Shown piece by piece: positions 12,175 through 21,192 of a stretch of DNA of 64,000 bases. Every line of letters starts with the position of its first letter. Positions within the stretch are counted from its first letter, which is position 1. A program made the translations under genes and the position numbers. The notes under the pieces were generated by a model, which saw only the letters and a list, made by a program, of their open reading frames with translations, was not told where the DNA came from and did no database searches. Source of the stretch: Oceanispirochaeta crateris (GTDB lineage: Bacteria > Spirochaetota > Spirochaetia > DSM-2461); NCBI RefSeq assembly GCF_008329965.1, contig NZ_CP036150.1:1736001-1800000 (forward strand), given 5' to 3'.

Positions 12175-12216
12175 AGGAAAAAAAGAACCCCGAAGAACTG
12201 TTGTATTCAGGGTCTT
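12175..12216 (-). terminator. intrinsic terminator after the UPF0164/FadL-like gene
   Basis: On the minus strand CCCTGAA (12212-12206) pairs with TTCGGGG (12194-12188), flanked by further weak pairing and followed by TTCTTTTTTT. Confidence 0.7.
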
Positions 12217-12221
12217 TGAAA

Positions 12222-13406
12222 TCAATAACGTATGGCAAGCTCCATAGAACCACCCAGTTTTGGCTGATCTCCGGCGTGAGAACCCGTTTCTTCCGCATAG
12301 AGGGCACCGCTGATTTCAACAAAAAAGAGATCCAGTCCAAAACCAGCTGTAAAATAGCCTCCCTGTACACCGGCTCTCAATGCCACAGACGACAACAACA
12401 CCACTTCGGTTCCAAGATCCAAACGTGTCCAAAAGGACTGTGTCTTGTACCCATAAAGGCTGTCTTCCCGTATCAATGGCTGTGTAAAACTACCATGAAC
12501 TGTCATATCCAGATATTTATTCAGCTGCCCCATAATCGGGTTGTAGGAAACACCGAAGTTCAGGGTCCAGGGTGTTATATAAATATCATCAACCTCTTCA
12601 TCCGAAAATTCCATCCCTAAAGCACTGCTCACCGGTTCATAGAAGTATCTTGTATTACCAATGTCTCTCATTGTGACGCTGGCAATCAAATCCCTCCAGT
12701 AAAGATCGGCCCCCAGATCAAAGGCGACTCCAACTCCTCCCAGGGCAGTCACATCGGAAAAACTGATATCTCCATCTGAATCAGAGCTCGCACTCGAAGT
12801 CAGGGCATCGATGTTAATGTCTTTGGCGGTGAAGCGGTACATAGGCCTGAGATCTGAGCCTACAACCAGTTTAACCTGTCCCAACTCAAAAGGATAAGCG
12901 TATCCCGCCACGAGCCCTGTAGTCCAAATGAGGTCGGCCGTAACCCCCAGAGTGGTTTCCACTGCAGGGGCATCAAGTTCTGCGATAGTCATCAGACCTA
13001 CCCCAAAACGACGGCCCACATAAGCTCCACCAGCCTGGAAAGACCCTCCAAGACCTCCGGAGGTCACTTGATCCAATATCAGTTCAAGAACTCCCTTATC
13101 AGTAGTTCTGCTTTCACTCATAAAGGAAAAGGCATCTCCCGCGTAGGCGCTTCCCAAGGAAAGAAGCGTCACTTCTCCTTTTTGGACAATTTCACCCTCT
13201 TTATTTATTTTTTCACCGGACTTCTCAAAGGATGCAGGATTCACCAATAGGGAGCTATACCCACTTCCATTGGCTATGAATGATCCTCCCTGCCCCTGGA
13301 TTTCCGGACTGTTCCAGGTAAAGGCTGGGGAATAATACCTGTCTTTAGCGAATAAAATTCCAGATGTCATCAATATCAATTGAATGGTTAAAATTATTTT
13401 TTTCAT
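12222..13406 (-). CDS. outer-membrane protein of the PorV/UPF0164 (FadL-like) type
   Basis: A cleaved signal peptide (MKKIILTIQLILMTSGILFA) precedes about 375 residues. The early segment with ANGSGYSSLLVNPASF resembles the NPA motif of FadL, PorV and the spirochaetal UPF0164 family. The rest alternates in barrel fashion with many Gly and aromatic residues and ends LAIRY. The start at 13406 has GGGGA five bases upstream. It sits ten bases after a lipoprotein gene, so the two are probably one operon and could form an envelope complex. Transport of a ligand is plausible but not shown. Confidence 0.75.
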   Translation of the reverse strand: MKKIILTIQLILMTSGILFAKDRYYSPAFTWNSPEIQGQGGSFIANGSGYSSLLVNPASFEKSGEKINKEGEIVQKGEVTLLSLGSAYAGDAFSFMSESRTTDKGVLELILDQVTSGGLGGSFQAGGAYVGRRFGVGLMTIAELDAPAVETTLGVTADLIWTTGLVAGYAYPFELGQVKLVVGSDLRPMYRFTAKDINIDALTSSASSDSDGDISFSDVTALGGVGVAFDLGADLYWRDLIASVTMRDIGNTRYFYEPVSSALGMEFSDEEVDDIYITPWTLNFGVSYNPIMGQLNKYLDMTVHGSFTQPLIREDSLYGYKTQSFWTRLDLGTEVVLLSSVALRAGVQGGYFTAGFGLDLFFVEISGALYAEETGSHAGDQPKLGGSMELAIRY

Positions 13407-13416
13407 TTTCGTCCCC

Positions 13417-14277
13417 TTATTCAAAGAATGAATCAAGATCAAGACCGCCAAAGGAGACTACGGTTTGAAGACCATCTTTTGCAGGATTTGTAGGATCATC
13501 CGGATCCAGAAGCATATCATTAGGACCTTCATATTCAGGCATTCCTCCCACATAAGTGATGGCAGGAAGAACATTTCCATCCGAATCTTCTGGTGTGGAT
13601 AAATACTCGGCAAGGATATCCAGTTTATCCTCCGCCGTAGACTCATCTATATAATAAAGGAGAGTCCTTGTCATGCCGGCCATTAGGGCCTTGGTAGCAT
13701 TGTCACCATCATTTGTATCAGGAGGACTGGAATTGGTCTCTTCCAGCTTTTCACCATAGACCTGTAATGGGACTGCCGAATCCCTGAAAGCAGTAAGCCT
13801 GATGATGACAGCTGCCTTATATGTGGCTTGGGCCACATCCGTTGGAGGTTCACCAAAAATAGACCTGTAAAAAACTTCAGGACCATCGCTTTCGCTCTCA
13901 CCTGAAAAAACGTCTTCCCCCGAAACTGCATCGCTTACCAGAGAATTCAGATTGCTCATAACAGCCTGGGTATCAGATGTCTTTAGATATACATCAGCCG
14001 ACATCAAAGCCGCTTCCTGCTGTTTCTCATCCGAAGCATCTGGATCATTATATACTTCTGCCAGGGTCTCCAGAACCTGAGCTTTCGCTTCTGGGTCATT
14101 GGCCAGATTTTCATAAAACTGAGGCTCATCACTCGCCTCGAGGACCGCATCCGCATCAGTGAGGTCAGGATTTTCAAAAACATCAAACCTACTGTAAAGA
14201 TTCGTTGTAAAGGGATTACAACTGCCTAAAATAAATATAAGAACCAGGATTAAACCCGTTAAAGACCTCTTATCCAC
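13417..14277 (-). CDS. lipoprotein of unknown function
   Basis: A GTG start with AGGAGG five bases upstream gives 286 residues. The N-terminal hydrophobic stretch ends in LGSC at about residue 20, a clear lipobox. The mature part is acidic, Asp/Glu/Ser/Pro-rich and largely helical, with no motif I recognise. It is encoded just before the FadL-like protein and is likely its envelope partner or simply its operon mate. Confidence 0.8.
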   Translation of the reverse strand: MDKRSLTGLILVLIFILGSCNPFTTNLYSRFDVFENPDLTDADAVLEASDEPQFYENLANDPEAKAQVLETLAEVYNDPDASDEKQQEAALMSADVYLKTSDTQAVMSNLNSLVSDAVSGEDVFSGESESDGPEVFYRSIFGEPPTDVAQATYKAAVIIRLTAFRDSAVPLQVYGEKLEETNSSPPDTNDGDNATKALMAGMTRTLLYYIDESTAEDKLDILAEYLSTPEDSDGNVLPAITYVGGMPEYEGPNDMLLDPDDPTNPAKDGLQTVVSFGGLDLDSFFE

Positions 14278-14432
14278 TAGTTCCTCCTAAGAGACGATTT
14301 TTAAATTTATATCGGTCTTCACACCAATGAAATGCAATAATTGAATAAAATAACCACAAATGATGAAAGAGTCCAATCTAAAAGATACCTCAATATTGCT
14401 TATATTCCAACAAATAGTATGAAGAACCCCAC

Positions 14433-15764
14433 CTACTCGACAGTGGCATAAAGGATCTGCTGCTCCAAACGACGGACACGACAAAGGAGAATTGAACCCC
14501 TCTGGAGATCCATATCATAGGGAATACGGACTCTCAGATAATTTTCAGAAGTTCCTTCCCAATACTGCTGCCCTCCGGAGCTGCTCTGTTCTTCCAGTAA
14601 GACTTTCAGCTGTTTCCCATTTTGGTCATTCAGATATTGACCATATGAACTTTTGGATATTTTTCGAATGTCCCCTGTTCGTTCACCAGTGATTCTCTCG
14701 GGAATAGCCGGCTTCATACTCCAGGCTGCCGTACCGGGACGGGGAGAAAAAGGAAAGACATGGATTCTTGAGAAATTAAGCTGTTCTAAGGCTGCCACAG
14801 TCTCTCTGTGTTCCTCATCAGTCTCTCCAGGAAACCCACAAATAATATCGGCTGCGATAAATGGATGATCTTTCAACTCTCTCAGTCTCTCAACGGCATT
14901 CTTCACAGATTCGGACCGATAGGGGCGATTCATTCTCTCCAGGACAGAATTGCTGCAGGACTGAGCAGAAACATGAAAATGAGGACAGATTCTGGGATGG
15001 GACAGAATAGAAAGATCCCGACTGAGAAGGGTCTCCGGTTCAAGAGAAGACAGCCTTATACGAAAGCCTTCGGTTTGATCCAGAATGGTTTCAAGCAGAT
15101 CAGAAAGGTCCATTTCACCATCAGAATATGAGTCTATATTCACTCCTGTAAGAACGACTTCCCTGTAACCCTTTGCTTCAAGTTCTTTCAAGCGCTCAAG
15201 CAGGACAGAACTATCCAGACTGACTGATTTCCCCCTGGCAAGGCAAACACGGCAATAGGCGCATCGATGGTCACAGCCATCCTGAATTTTCAAGAATGCT
15301 CTGGCGTGAAAATTAAAATCCGCCGCCGAAAAGCGAAAACGGCTTTGGGACCCCTCGATCCCGGGAGCTTGAGTCTCAAGCCAGAATCCGGCGTGTTTAT
15401 AGAGATCCAGGCCATCAGCTTGTCCACTGGCCAGGTAGGCTGCCATATCCATAATCAGATCTTTTTGATCCAAGGGGACAGAGAGAACATTATCACCCAA
15501 TTCTCCAATCAATTCCGGTTCAAGCTGTGCATAACAGCCTGTAACCAGCACGAGAGAATCTGGAAAATCCCGACTGACCTTACGAATAACCCGCCGGGCT
15601 TTCTGTTCACTCTTCGAGGTCACCGTACATGTATTAACGACATAAACATCGGACGCATCGGAAAACTCGGTAATATGAAATCCCTGCTTTTCAAATGAAT
15701 CCGCAAGTGCCTCGGTTTCGCACTGATTCAGTTTGCATCCGAGAGTAAAAAAGGCGGCTTTCAT
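14433..15764 (-). CDS. mtaB: tRNA (t6A37) methylthiotransferase MtaB
   Basis: This radical-SAM enzyme adds a methylthio group to t6A37 of ANN-decoding tRNAs. The N-terminal domain holds three cluster cysteines (TLGCKLNQCE, NTCTVT and TGCYAQ). The radical-SAM motif CDHRCAYC (C-x3-C-x2-C) lies at about residues 164-171. A short C-terminal region corresponds to TRAM. The length of 443 is normal for MtaB, and the KLNQCE signature favours MtaB over MiaB or RimO. The ATG is preceded by AGGAG. It is last in the tyrA-like/bactofilin/TPR operon, 15 bases after the TPR gene. Confidence 0.92.
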   Translation of the reverse strand: MKAAFFTLGCKLNQCETEALADSFEKQGFHITEFSDASDVYVVNTCTVTSKSEQKARRVIRKVSRDFPDSLVLVTGCYAQLEPELIGELGDNVLSVPLDQKDLIMDMAAYLASGQADGLDLYKHAGFWLETQAPGIEGSQSRFRFSAADFNFHARAFLKIQDGCDHRCAYCRVCLARGKSVSLDSSVLLERLKELEAKGYREVVLTGVNIDSYSDGEMDLSDLLETILDQTEGFRIRLSSLEPETLLSRDLSILSHPRICPHFHVSAQSCSNSVLERMNRPYRSESVKNAVERLRELKDHPFIAADIICGFPGETDEEHRETVAALEQLNFSRIHVFPFSPRPGTAAWSMKPAIPERITGERTGDIRKISKSSYGQYLNDQNGKQLKVLLEEQSSSGGQQYWEGTSENYLRVRIPYDMDLQRGSILLCRVRRLEQQILYATVE

Positions 15765-15779
15765 TGTATCTCCTAACCG

Positions 15780-16415
15780 TCAGTTTTGACGAATACGTTC
15801 CAGTCCTTTACGGGCTTCCTCCAGGGTGGACTGCAAAATCAAAGCCTGATTATAAGCAAGCTCCGCTGTTTTTACTTTCTCTGCTCCTTCCCGGGCATAA
15901 CCGAGCCTAGACCACCAGCGGGCAGCCGAGGGAACATGATAAACAGCGGTCGACAAGGCAATATCGGCATGATTATATAGGCCCATTCTAATATAAGTTT
16001 CTCCCATGTAGTAATAAACCTGACCGATCCTGTCTCCTGTCGGATTGAGTGAAACATATTGCTGAAAGTAGTCTAATCCCTTCTCATGATTGCCCAAATA
16101 GTAATGAGCTTCGCCCAAATTCTCTATAATCCTAGTGTCATACCTGGACCACTTCAGGGCATCCTCTCCATAACGAACGGCTTCTTCATAGCGTCCCAGA
16201 CGTATGAGTCCCCACCCCAGGACAGTATAAGAATCCATTCTGGGAATGATCTGAGAGTCATCATAAGCAGAAAGTTCATTCAAACAGACTTCTACAGATT
16301 CTTCATAGGCCCCCTGCCGATAGAGCTTCAAGGCATCAATTTTTTCCTGTGCTGCCATTTGAGACAAAAAGGAAAGAGACAGAATCAGACTTATATAGAA
16401 TTTTTTAGTTTTCAA
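15780..16415 (-). CDS. secreted TPR protein
   Basis: I choose the TTG at 16415, six bases after GGAGG, because it yields a clean signal peptide (MKTKKFYISLILSLSFLSQM, cleaved near AAQ). A longer frame from 16454 adds 13 residues with no ribosome binding site. About five TPR motifs follow (for example YTVLGWGLIRLGRYEEAVRY and IENLGEAHYYLGNHEKGLDY). It overlaps the bactofilin gene by 11 bp, so the two are coupled. A periplasmic partner of the cell-shape scaffold is plausible. Confidence 0.82.
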   Translation of the reverse strand: MKTKKFYISLILSLSFLSQMAAQEKIDALKLYRQGAYEESVEVCLNELSAYDDSQIIPRMDSYTVLGWGLIRLGRYEEAVRYGEDALKWSRYDTRIIENLGEAHYYLGNHEKGLDYFQQYVSLNPTGDRIGQVYYYMGETYIRMGLYNHADIALSTAVYHVPSAARWWSRLGYAREGAEKVKTAELAYNQALILQSTLEEARKGLERIRQN

Positions 16416-16776
16416 AAGAATCCTCCGCAGGAACCATTCTGCTAACGCCTTCAAAACGACAGCCGGTTTCCATGATAATTTTGGGAGCGGTTATATCGCC
16501 GATGACCTCGGCATTTCCCATGAGTTCCACCTGAGATTCGGCATTTACATTGCCCCGGATTTTACCGCGAACATGGATTGAACGGGCTCCTATCTCGGCA
16601 GTAACATCGGCATTTTCGTCAATGTATAGGTCGCCCTTTGCATTGATTTTACCTTCGAATTTTCCCTTAATCATCAATTCTCTGGTAAAAGACAGCTCTC
16701 CGCAAAAGCTGATATCATCTGCCAGAACCGTATCCAGCTTGTGTTCTTTAATCTTTCGGGAATGAATTTCGGCCAT
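16405..16776 (-). CDS. bactofilin
   Basis: The 123 residues contain the repeating right-handed beta-helix pattern of bactofilins, with short strands such as GELSFTRELMIKGKFEG, INAKGDLYIDENA and SIHVRGKIRGNV. Bactofilins polymerise without nucleotide at the membrane and position envelope enzymes or cytoskeletal parts. The ATG at 16776 has GGAG six bases upstream and lies inside the end of the TyrA-like gene (29-bp overlap). Confidence 0.9.
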   Translation of the reverse strand: MAEIHSRKIKEHKLDTVLADDISFCGELSFTRELMIKGKFEGKINAKGDLYIDENADVTAEIGARSIHVRGKIRGNVNAESQVELMGNAEVIGDITAPKIIMETGCRFEGVSRMVPAEDSFEN

Positions 16777-17518
16777 TCTGATCTCCTAAACTTTCAATGG
16801 AATCAAATGTTCCCAGCATTTTCTCAAGTCCTTTGTGCAGGTCCTGACGCATGCGGGAAGTATAAGGGTTATATTTCTGTAAATCTATAAAAAGCTGCCA
16901 GGGGTCGTTACAGGTTTGCTTTACAATATCCAACAAACCACTATACCCCGTAGTAGCCATTGAACTGGGATGCAACTTGAGTTCATCCAGCGTTCTTCCT
17001 ATAAAATGGGTAATTCCCTGAGTATAAGCGGCTTCCCGGTCATGTTCGTGGGCTGTCATTTCTTGTACAGCAAGGCCCATATTCCGAAACAGATCCTTCC
17101 AGAGGATATACTGTTCATCACTGATCCTTTTTTTACACAAAACAATGGGGAGTCCTTCCACACCATTTTTCCCGGAATCGGGACCAAACATGGGATGTGA
17201 TCCCAGAATCTCTACAGATTCGGGTAAATATTTAAACATCATATCTGTAGGATAAACCTTTACAGAACAGGTATCCACAACCAGAGTTCCCGGCTTAACC
17301 AGGGGAGCGATAACAGGAAGGACCTGTTCCATAGATGAGATGGCATTGCATAAAAATAGAACATGACAATCCATCAGTTCCTCAAGGTCCACACGGAGAA
17401 CCCCTGGGGGGGTGATTCTGTCAGGATTTCGAGAATACCCTTTGACTTGAAAAGATTCTGACAATATGGACGCCCAAAACGCTCCAAAACGGCCCAGACC
17501 GTAAACAGAAATTTGCAT
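16748..17518 (-). CDS. TyrA-like prephenate dehydrogenase family protein
   Basis: An N-terminal Rossmann motif, VYGLGRFGAFWA, begins at residue 4. It is followed by the family features of prephenate/arogenate dehydrogenases: VVDTCSVK and the GSHPMFGP loop containing the catalytic-site His. The helical C-terminal domain is shorter than usual (256 residues in total). It probably oxidises prephenate in tyrosine synthesis, but no other aromatic gene is near and it heads a bactofilin operon, so the substrate is uncertain. The start at 17518 is supported by a promoter whose -10 box lies six bases upstream; there is no good Shine-Dalgarno. Confidence 0.8.
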   Translation of the reverse strand: MQISVYGLGRFGAFWASILSESFQVKGYSRNPDRITPPGVLRVDLEELMDCHVLFLCNAISSMEQVLPVIAPLVKPGTLVVDTCSVKVYPTDMMFKYLPESVEILGSHPMFGPDSGKNGVEGLPIVLCKKRISDEQYILWKDLFRNMGLAVQEMTAHEHDREAAYTQGITHFIGRTLDELKLHPSSMATTGYSGLLDIVKQTCNDPWQLFIDLQKYNPYTSRMRQDLHKGLEKMLGTFDSIESLGDQNGRNSFPKD

Positions 17519-17524
17519 GAACCT

Positions 17525-17552
17525 ATCATACAGAAAAAACAAAAGGTTGCAA
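17525..17552 (-). promoter_or_regulatory. promoter giving a leaderless tyrA-like transcript
   Basis: TTGCAA (17552-17547), 16 bases and TATGAT (17530-17525) precede the ATG at 17518 by only six bases. The expected transcription start is the A of the ATG. Confidence 0.55.
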
Positions 17553-17587
17553 AGTCAATTATACATACAGCCCGGCCTATTTATTTT

Positions 17588-17612
17588 CCCACTCATATCC
17601 ATTCTGAGTGGG
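17588..17612. other. hairpin in the tyrA/pta divergent region
   Basis: CCCACTCA and TGAGTGGG form a perfect 8-bp stem with a 9-base loop. A pyrimidine-rich tract with TTCTTTT and TTTTT follows on the plus strand. It lies between the divergent tyrA-like gene and pta and could act as a leader attenuator or weak terminator for the plus strand. Confidence 0.45.
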
Positions 17613-17733
17613 TCCCCCCTTCTTTTCCTGTTTTTAAAAAAGGTTTATAGTACTAGGAAAATATTTCCGCCTCGATGGAGAACCCGTGGTTCTGTTCTTC
17701 GATCCGGAATCTACTTCAGGAGAGATTAGAATT

Positions 17734-18732
17734 ATGTCATTTGTTGAGAATATGAAAGCAAAAGCAGTCAAAATGCAGAAAAAACTGGTTCTGCCCGAAG
17801 GGACCGAACCCCGAACCATGGCAGCCGCCCGAATCATCAAGGATGAAAATATAGTATCAGAAGTTTACCTGGTAGGAGAGACAAGCGCCGTCAATTCTGC
17901 AGCCGCCGCCGAAGGAATATCTCTGGAAGGAATCTCCGTTCTAGACCCATCTTCTTCTGATCTGGCCGAAGGGTATGCCCAGGAATACTACGAACTAAGA
18001 AAACATAAAGGACTGACCCTGGAAGCAGCAAGAGAACAGATTAAAGATAACTTAAAATGGGGAGCCATGATGGTCCGGAAGGGAGATGCGGATGCCATGG
18101 TAGCCGGTGCAGATAATCCCACAGGGAAAGTACTGGTGGCCGGTTTTACCATTATCAAAACAGCTCCCGGTGTGACTTCCGCCTCCTCCTGCTTCGTCAT
18201 GGATTTCCCAGACAAGAAATGGGGAAAAGATGGACTCATGATTTTCTCTGATTGTGCCACCATCCCGGACCCCACTGTAGAGCAGTTGGCTGAAATCACA
18301 ATTCAGTCTTCCGTTTCCTGTAAAACCTTCCTACAGACCGAACCATTGACAGCCATGCTTTCTTTTTCAACAAAAGGATCGGCTTCTCATCCCAATGTGG
18401 ACAAGGTGACAGAGGCTCTAAAGATTGTTCAAGAAAAAGCACCCGAGTTAAAGGTTGATGGAGAAATGCAGCTTGACGCCGCCATCGTTGAGAGCGTTGG
18501 GGCTAAAAAAGCACCTGGTTCTGCCGTCGCCGGAAAGGCAAACACACTGGTTTTCCCCGATCTTCAATCTGGAAACATCGGCTATAAACTGGCCCAAAGA
18601 TTTGGAAATGCCGGAGCCTATGGTCCCTTTCTTCAGGGTTTTGCGAAACCGATCTCCGACCTGTCCAGAGGCTGTTCAGTAGAAGACATAGTCAATACAA
18701 TTGCAGTAACCATGACTCAGGTTGAAGACTAG
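17734..18732 (+). CDS. pta: phosphate acetyltransferase
   Basis: It converts acetyl-CoA and phosphate to acetyl phosphate, the first step of acetate formation. The 332 residues span the catalytic Pta domain, with MVAGADNPTGKVLVAG near residue 120 and the C-terminal NTLVFPDLQSGNIGYKLAQR and GPFLQGF signatures. The start at MSFVENMK is preferred over a GTG 16 codons upstream because it matches family N-termini and has AGGAGA upstream. No ackA is in the window. It is followed seven bases later by dapB. Confidence 0.95.
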   Translation: MSFVENMKAKAVKMQKKLVLPEGTEPRTMAAARIIKDENIVSEVYLVGETSAVNSAAAAEGISLEGISVLDPSSSDLAEGYAQEYYELRKHKGLTLEAAREQIKDNLKWGAMMVRKGDADAMVAGADNPTGKVLVAGFTIIKTAPGVTSASSCFVMDFPDKKWGKDGLMIFSDCATIPDPTVEQLAEITIQSSVSCKTFLQTEPLTAMLSFSTKGSASHPNVDKVTEALKIVQEKAPELKVDGEMQLDAAIVESVGAKKAPGSAVAGKANTLVFPDLQSGNIGYKLAQRFGNAGAYGPFLQGFAKPISDLSRGCSVEDIVNTIAVTMTQVED

Positions 18733-18739
18733 GAAGACA

Positions 18740-19486
18740 ATGAAAGTAATTATCATGGGTTACGGCCGAATGGGCCGGGAAATCGAAAAGATTCTGCAAG
18801 AGAGGGGCCATCAGATTATTTCCCGGGTTGATCCGGGCGGTTTTGGTGATGAATTGACTCCCTCTGAAGAATCTTTGACAGCAGCGGATGCGGTCATTGA
18901 ATTCGCCCTGCCCCTCGGCATTGAGAAAAACACAGCTCTTTACAGTCAGTTTGATCTGAAAGCCGTCATTGGCACCACCGGATGGACCGATAGGAAAGAG
19001 ACGGTCCTGAAGCCCTTTGAAAACGGGAAGGGAGCCTGTCTCTATGGTTCTAATTTTTCCATTGGGGCTCATCTTTTTTTCAGATTAACCGAAGCCGCGT
19101 CAAAGATGATCAACAAAGTAGAAGAGTATGACATAATGCTCACTGAATACCATCACAACAAGAAAGTGGATGCCCCCTCGGGGACTGCTCTGACAGCGGC
19201 AAATCTTGTGTTGAAAAATATGGATCGGAAAAAGGAAATACTCCCTGGGAATCCCCAGGGAGCCATCAAACCCGAACAGCTTCATGTTGCCTCCATACGG
19301 GGCGGGCATATTCCCGGAATTCATACCATCACCATGGACTCCCCTGCAGACAGCCTTGAAATTAGTCATAATGCTAGAAATCGGAGCGGCTTTGCACTGG
19401 GGGCTGTCATGGCAGCCGAATGGCTCTTAAAGGACAAATCCGGGATATACACTGTGGATGATTTTATCAGCGATCTACTTGACTGA
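18740..19486 (+). CDS. dapB: 4-hydroxy-tetrahydrodipicolinate reductase
   Basis: DapB is the second committed enzyme of the lysine/diaminopimelate pathway and uses NAD(P)H. The Rossmann motif GYGRMGREI starts at residue 7. The catalytic EYHHNKKVDAPSGTA and the RGGHIPGIHTI segment are intact, and the length of 248 is normal. The ATG at 18740 has AGGA upstream. It is co-transcribed with pta upstream and, across a structured spacer, dapA downstream. Confidence 0.96.
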   Translation: MKVIIMGYGRMGREIEKILQERGHQIISRVDPGGFGDELTPSEESLTAADAVIEFALPLGIEKNTALYSQFDLKAVIGTTGWTDRKETVLKPFENGKGACLYGSNFSIGAHLFFRLTEAASKMINKVEEYDIMLTEYHHNKKVDAPSGTALTAANLVLKNMDRKKEILPGNPQGAIKPEQLHVASIRGGHIPGIHTITMDSPADSLEISHNARNRSGFALGAVMAAEWLLKDKSGIYTVDDFISDLLD

Positions 19487-19493
19487 TCTAGGA

Positions 19494-19587
19494 TCTGCCG
19501 GTTTCAGCTGCGATGCTGTTACCGGCAGAGAAACGAGACCGGGGCCCCTGTAGTCCAGATATACGAATGTCTGTCCTACGGGACCCC
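19494..19587 (+). promoter_or_regulatory. two-hairpin structured spacer between dapB and dapA
   Basis: The first hairpin pairs TCTGCCGGT (19494-19502) with ACCGGCAGA (19521-19529), has a symmetric TT/TT internal loop, then CAGC/GCTG. The second pairs GGGG-CCC-GTAG (19541-19553) with CTAC-GGG-CCCC (19576-19587), with one mismatch and one bulge, plus an inner CAGA/TCTG. There is no T run, so it is not a simple terminator. It does not look like the long lysine riboswitch. Confidence 0.6.
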
Positions 19588-19610
19588 TGACAGCATAGAG
19601 GAGAAAAATT

Positions 19611-20486
19611 ATGTTTGCAGGCGTTTATACGGCACTAGTTACCCCATTTAATGACAAGAAGGAAATTGACAAAGAGTGTCTTAAAAAAATTGTAAAATTT
19701 CAGCTGGACAAAGGCATTTCCGGACTTGTTCCTGTAGGTACCACAGGTGAAAGCCCCACGGTGACACATCAGGAAAACATGGACGTGATAGAAATGGTAG
19801 TCAAGGAAGTGAACGGACGAGTTCCCGTTATCGCAGGGACTGGTTCCAACTCTACCGACGAAGCTATCCGCATGACAAAAATTGCTAAGGACATTGGAGC
19901 TAACGCCAGTCTTCAGGTTTCTCCTTATTATAACAAACCAACTCAAGAAGGGCTCTATCAGCATTTTATGACCATTGCCGATGCTGTTGACCTCCCCGTG
20001 ATGGTTTACAATATTCAAGGCCGTACTGGTGTCAATATCAATACGGACACTCTGATGCGTCTGGCAAAACACGAAAACATTGTGGCTGTTAAGGAAGCCA
20101 GTGGAGATCTGGGTCAAATGATGGAAGTCCTCCGCCGGAAACCCGCCGATTTTGATGTTCTCTCAGGTGATGACAACCTGGCTCTTCCTCTGGTTCTATT
20201 GGGTGGAGCCGGTGTCGTATCCGTTGTCAGCAATATCATCCCCAAACGGATGGAAGAACTGGTGCTGGCGGCGCGTCAGGGCGAACTGGACAAGGCAAGA
20301 AAACTTCACTATGACCTTCTGCCTCTGTTCAAATCCATGTTTGTAGAAACAAATCCGATTCCGGTGAAGACGGCCATGGCTGCCATGGGACTGATCAAGG
20401 ATGTTTATCGGCTGCCCCTCTGCCAGGCGTCGGAAGAAAACAGGAAGTTTATACAGAATGTCCTCAAAGATTATGGTCTGATATAA
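19611..20486 (+). CDS. dapA: 4-hydroxy-tetrahydrodipicolinate synthase
   Basis: DapA condenses pyruvate and aspartate semialdehyde through a Schiff base. The TIM-barrel signature GTTGESPT (about 43-50), the YNIQGRTGVN segment with its tyrosine near 133, and the Schiff-base lysine in AVKEASGD near 161 are intact. The length of 291 is normal. GAGGAG lies eight bases before the ATG. A strong terminator follows, so the operon ends here. Confidence 0.97.
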   Translation: MFAGVYTALVTPFNDKKEIDKECLKKIVKFQLDKGISGLVPVGTTGESPTVTHQENMDVIEMVVKEVNGRVPVIAGTGSNSTDEAIRMTKIAKDIGANASLQVSPYYNKPTQEGLYQHFMTIADAVDLPVMVYNIQGRTGVNINTDTLMRLAKHENIVAVKEASGDLGQMMEVLRRKPADFDVLSGDDNLALPLVLLGGAGVVSVVSNIIPKRMEELVLAARQGELDKARKLHYDLLPLFKSMFVETNPIPVKTAMAAMGLIKDVYRLPLCQASEENRKFIQNVLKDYGLI

Positions 20487-20499
20487 AAAAACGCCTTAC

Positions 20500-21189
20500 T
20501 TATGAACGGCTTCCTTCCGGGGAAGCCGTTTTTTTATACACTGCAAGAGAAGTCCCGTCCTGACTGATCAACTCCCACCCGCTCCGTTCTCCCAGAATTT
20601 CCAATGACCTGGGATTGTAGAATCGAATATGAGTCGGGTCTTCCTTGTACCACCATTTCTTGAAGCTTGTCACAGACTCAGGATCGAGAGGATCAGCTGT
20701 CAGAAACTGTGTCTTTAAAGAAAGAAGACTCCCTTGGGAAGCCAGGGAGTGCAGCCTTCTGAAGGCATTTACCGGATCATTGATATGCTCCAGAACTTCA
20801 CATAACAATATAAGGGAAAAATCCTTCTCTTTAGGCCATTGCGGGGCGAAAAATGGATCGTAGGAGACAACGGGGAAGCCCTTTTCCTTGAGAAGATCAC
20901 TCAAAACACAGCGAGGACCACTTCCAAAATCCAGGATTCTGCCCCCTTTGTACCAGGGGGTGACAGAACGGTGGATAAAAGACTGAAGCCATTTGATATA
21001 TCCCTTGTCTCCAGGATCATTGCGATGCAATTCATACCGGGATTGTTCCTCTAGGGGCGAAGGTAAACTGCGAGCATCCTGATAAAGGAGAGAACATGCG
21101 GGGCAGATGAGAAAGTCACGTTGTTTCTGAACCATCTGATAATATGCTGAACCTTCTGCAGAACAGACAGGACAGCGGAATAAAGACAA
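20500..21189 (-). CDS. SAM-dependent methyltransferase with N-terminal zinc ribbon
   Basis: The first 35 residues hold CPVC and CPAC pairs, a zinc ribbon. Then come a class I methyltransferase motif I, ILDFGSGPRCVLS (near 85), and CEVLEHINDP near 131, typical of the UbiE/COQ5-type methyltransferase_11 and _12 groups. The substrate is unknown. The rRNA methyltransferase gene rsmA lies just upstream (3-bp gap), which fits a translation-related role but does not prove one. Its stop overlaps the dapA terminator. Confidence 0.8.
   Translation of the reverse strand: MSLFRCPVCSAEGSAYYQMVQKQRDFLICPACSLLYQDARSLPSPLEEQSRYELHRNDPGDKGYIKWLQSFIHRSVTPWYKGGRILDFGSGPRCVLSDLLKEKGFPVVSYDPFFAPQWPKEKDFSLILLCEVLEHINDPVNAFRRLHSLASQGSLLSLKTQFLTADPLDPESVTSFKKWWYKEDPTHIRFYNPRSLEILGERSGWELISQDGTSLAVYKKTASPEGSRS
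20505..20535 (+). terminator. intrinsic terminator after dapA
   Basis: AACGGCTTCC and GGAAGCCGTT form a perfect 10-bp stem followed by a T run on the plus strand. It lies inside the last codons of the converging methyltransferase gene. Confidence 0.9.
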
Positions 21190-21192
21190 GAA

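Noticed and set aside
12099-12620. A 173-codon plus-strand ORF
   Set aside because: It is antisense to the FadL-like gene and overlaps its terminator.
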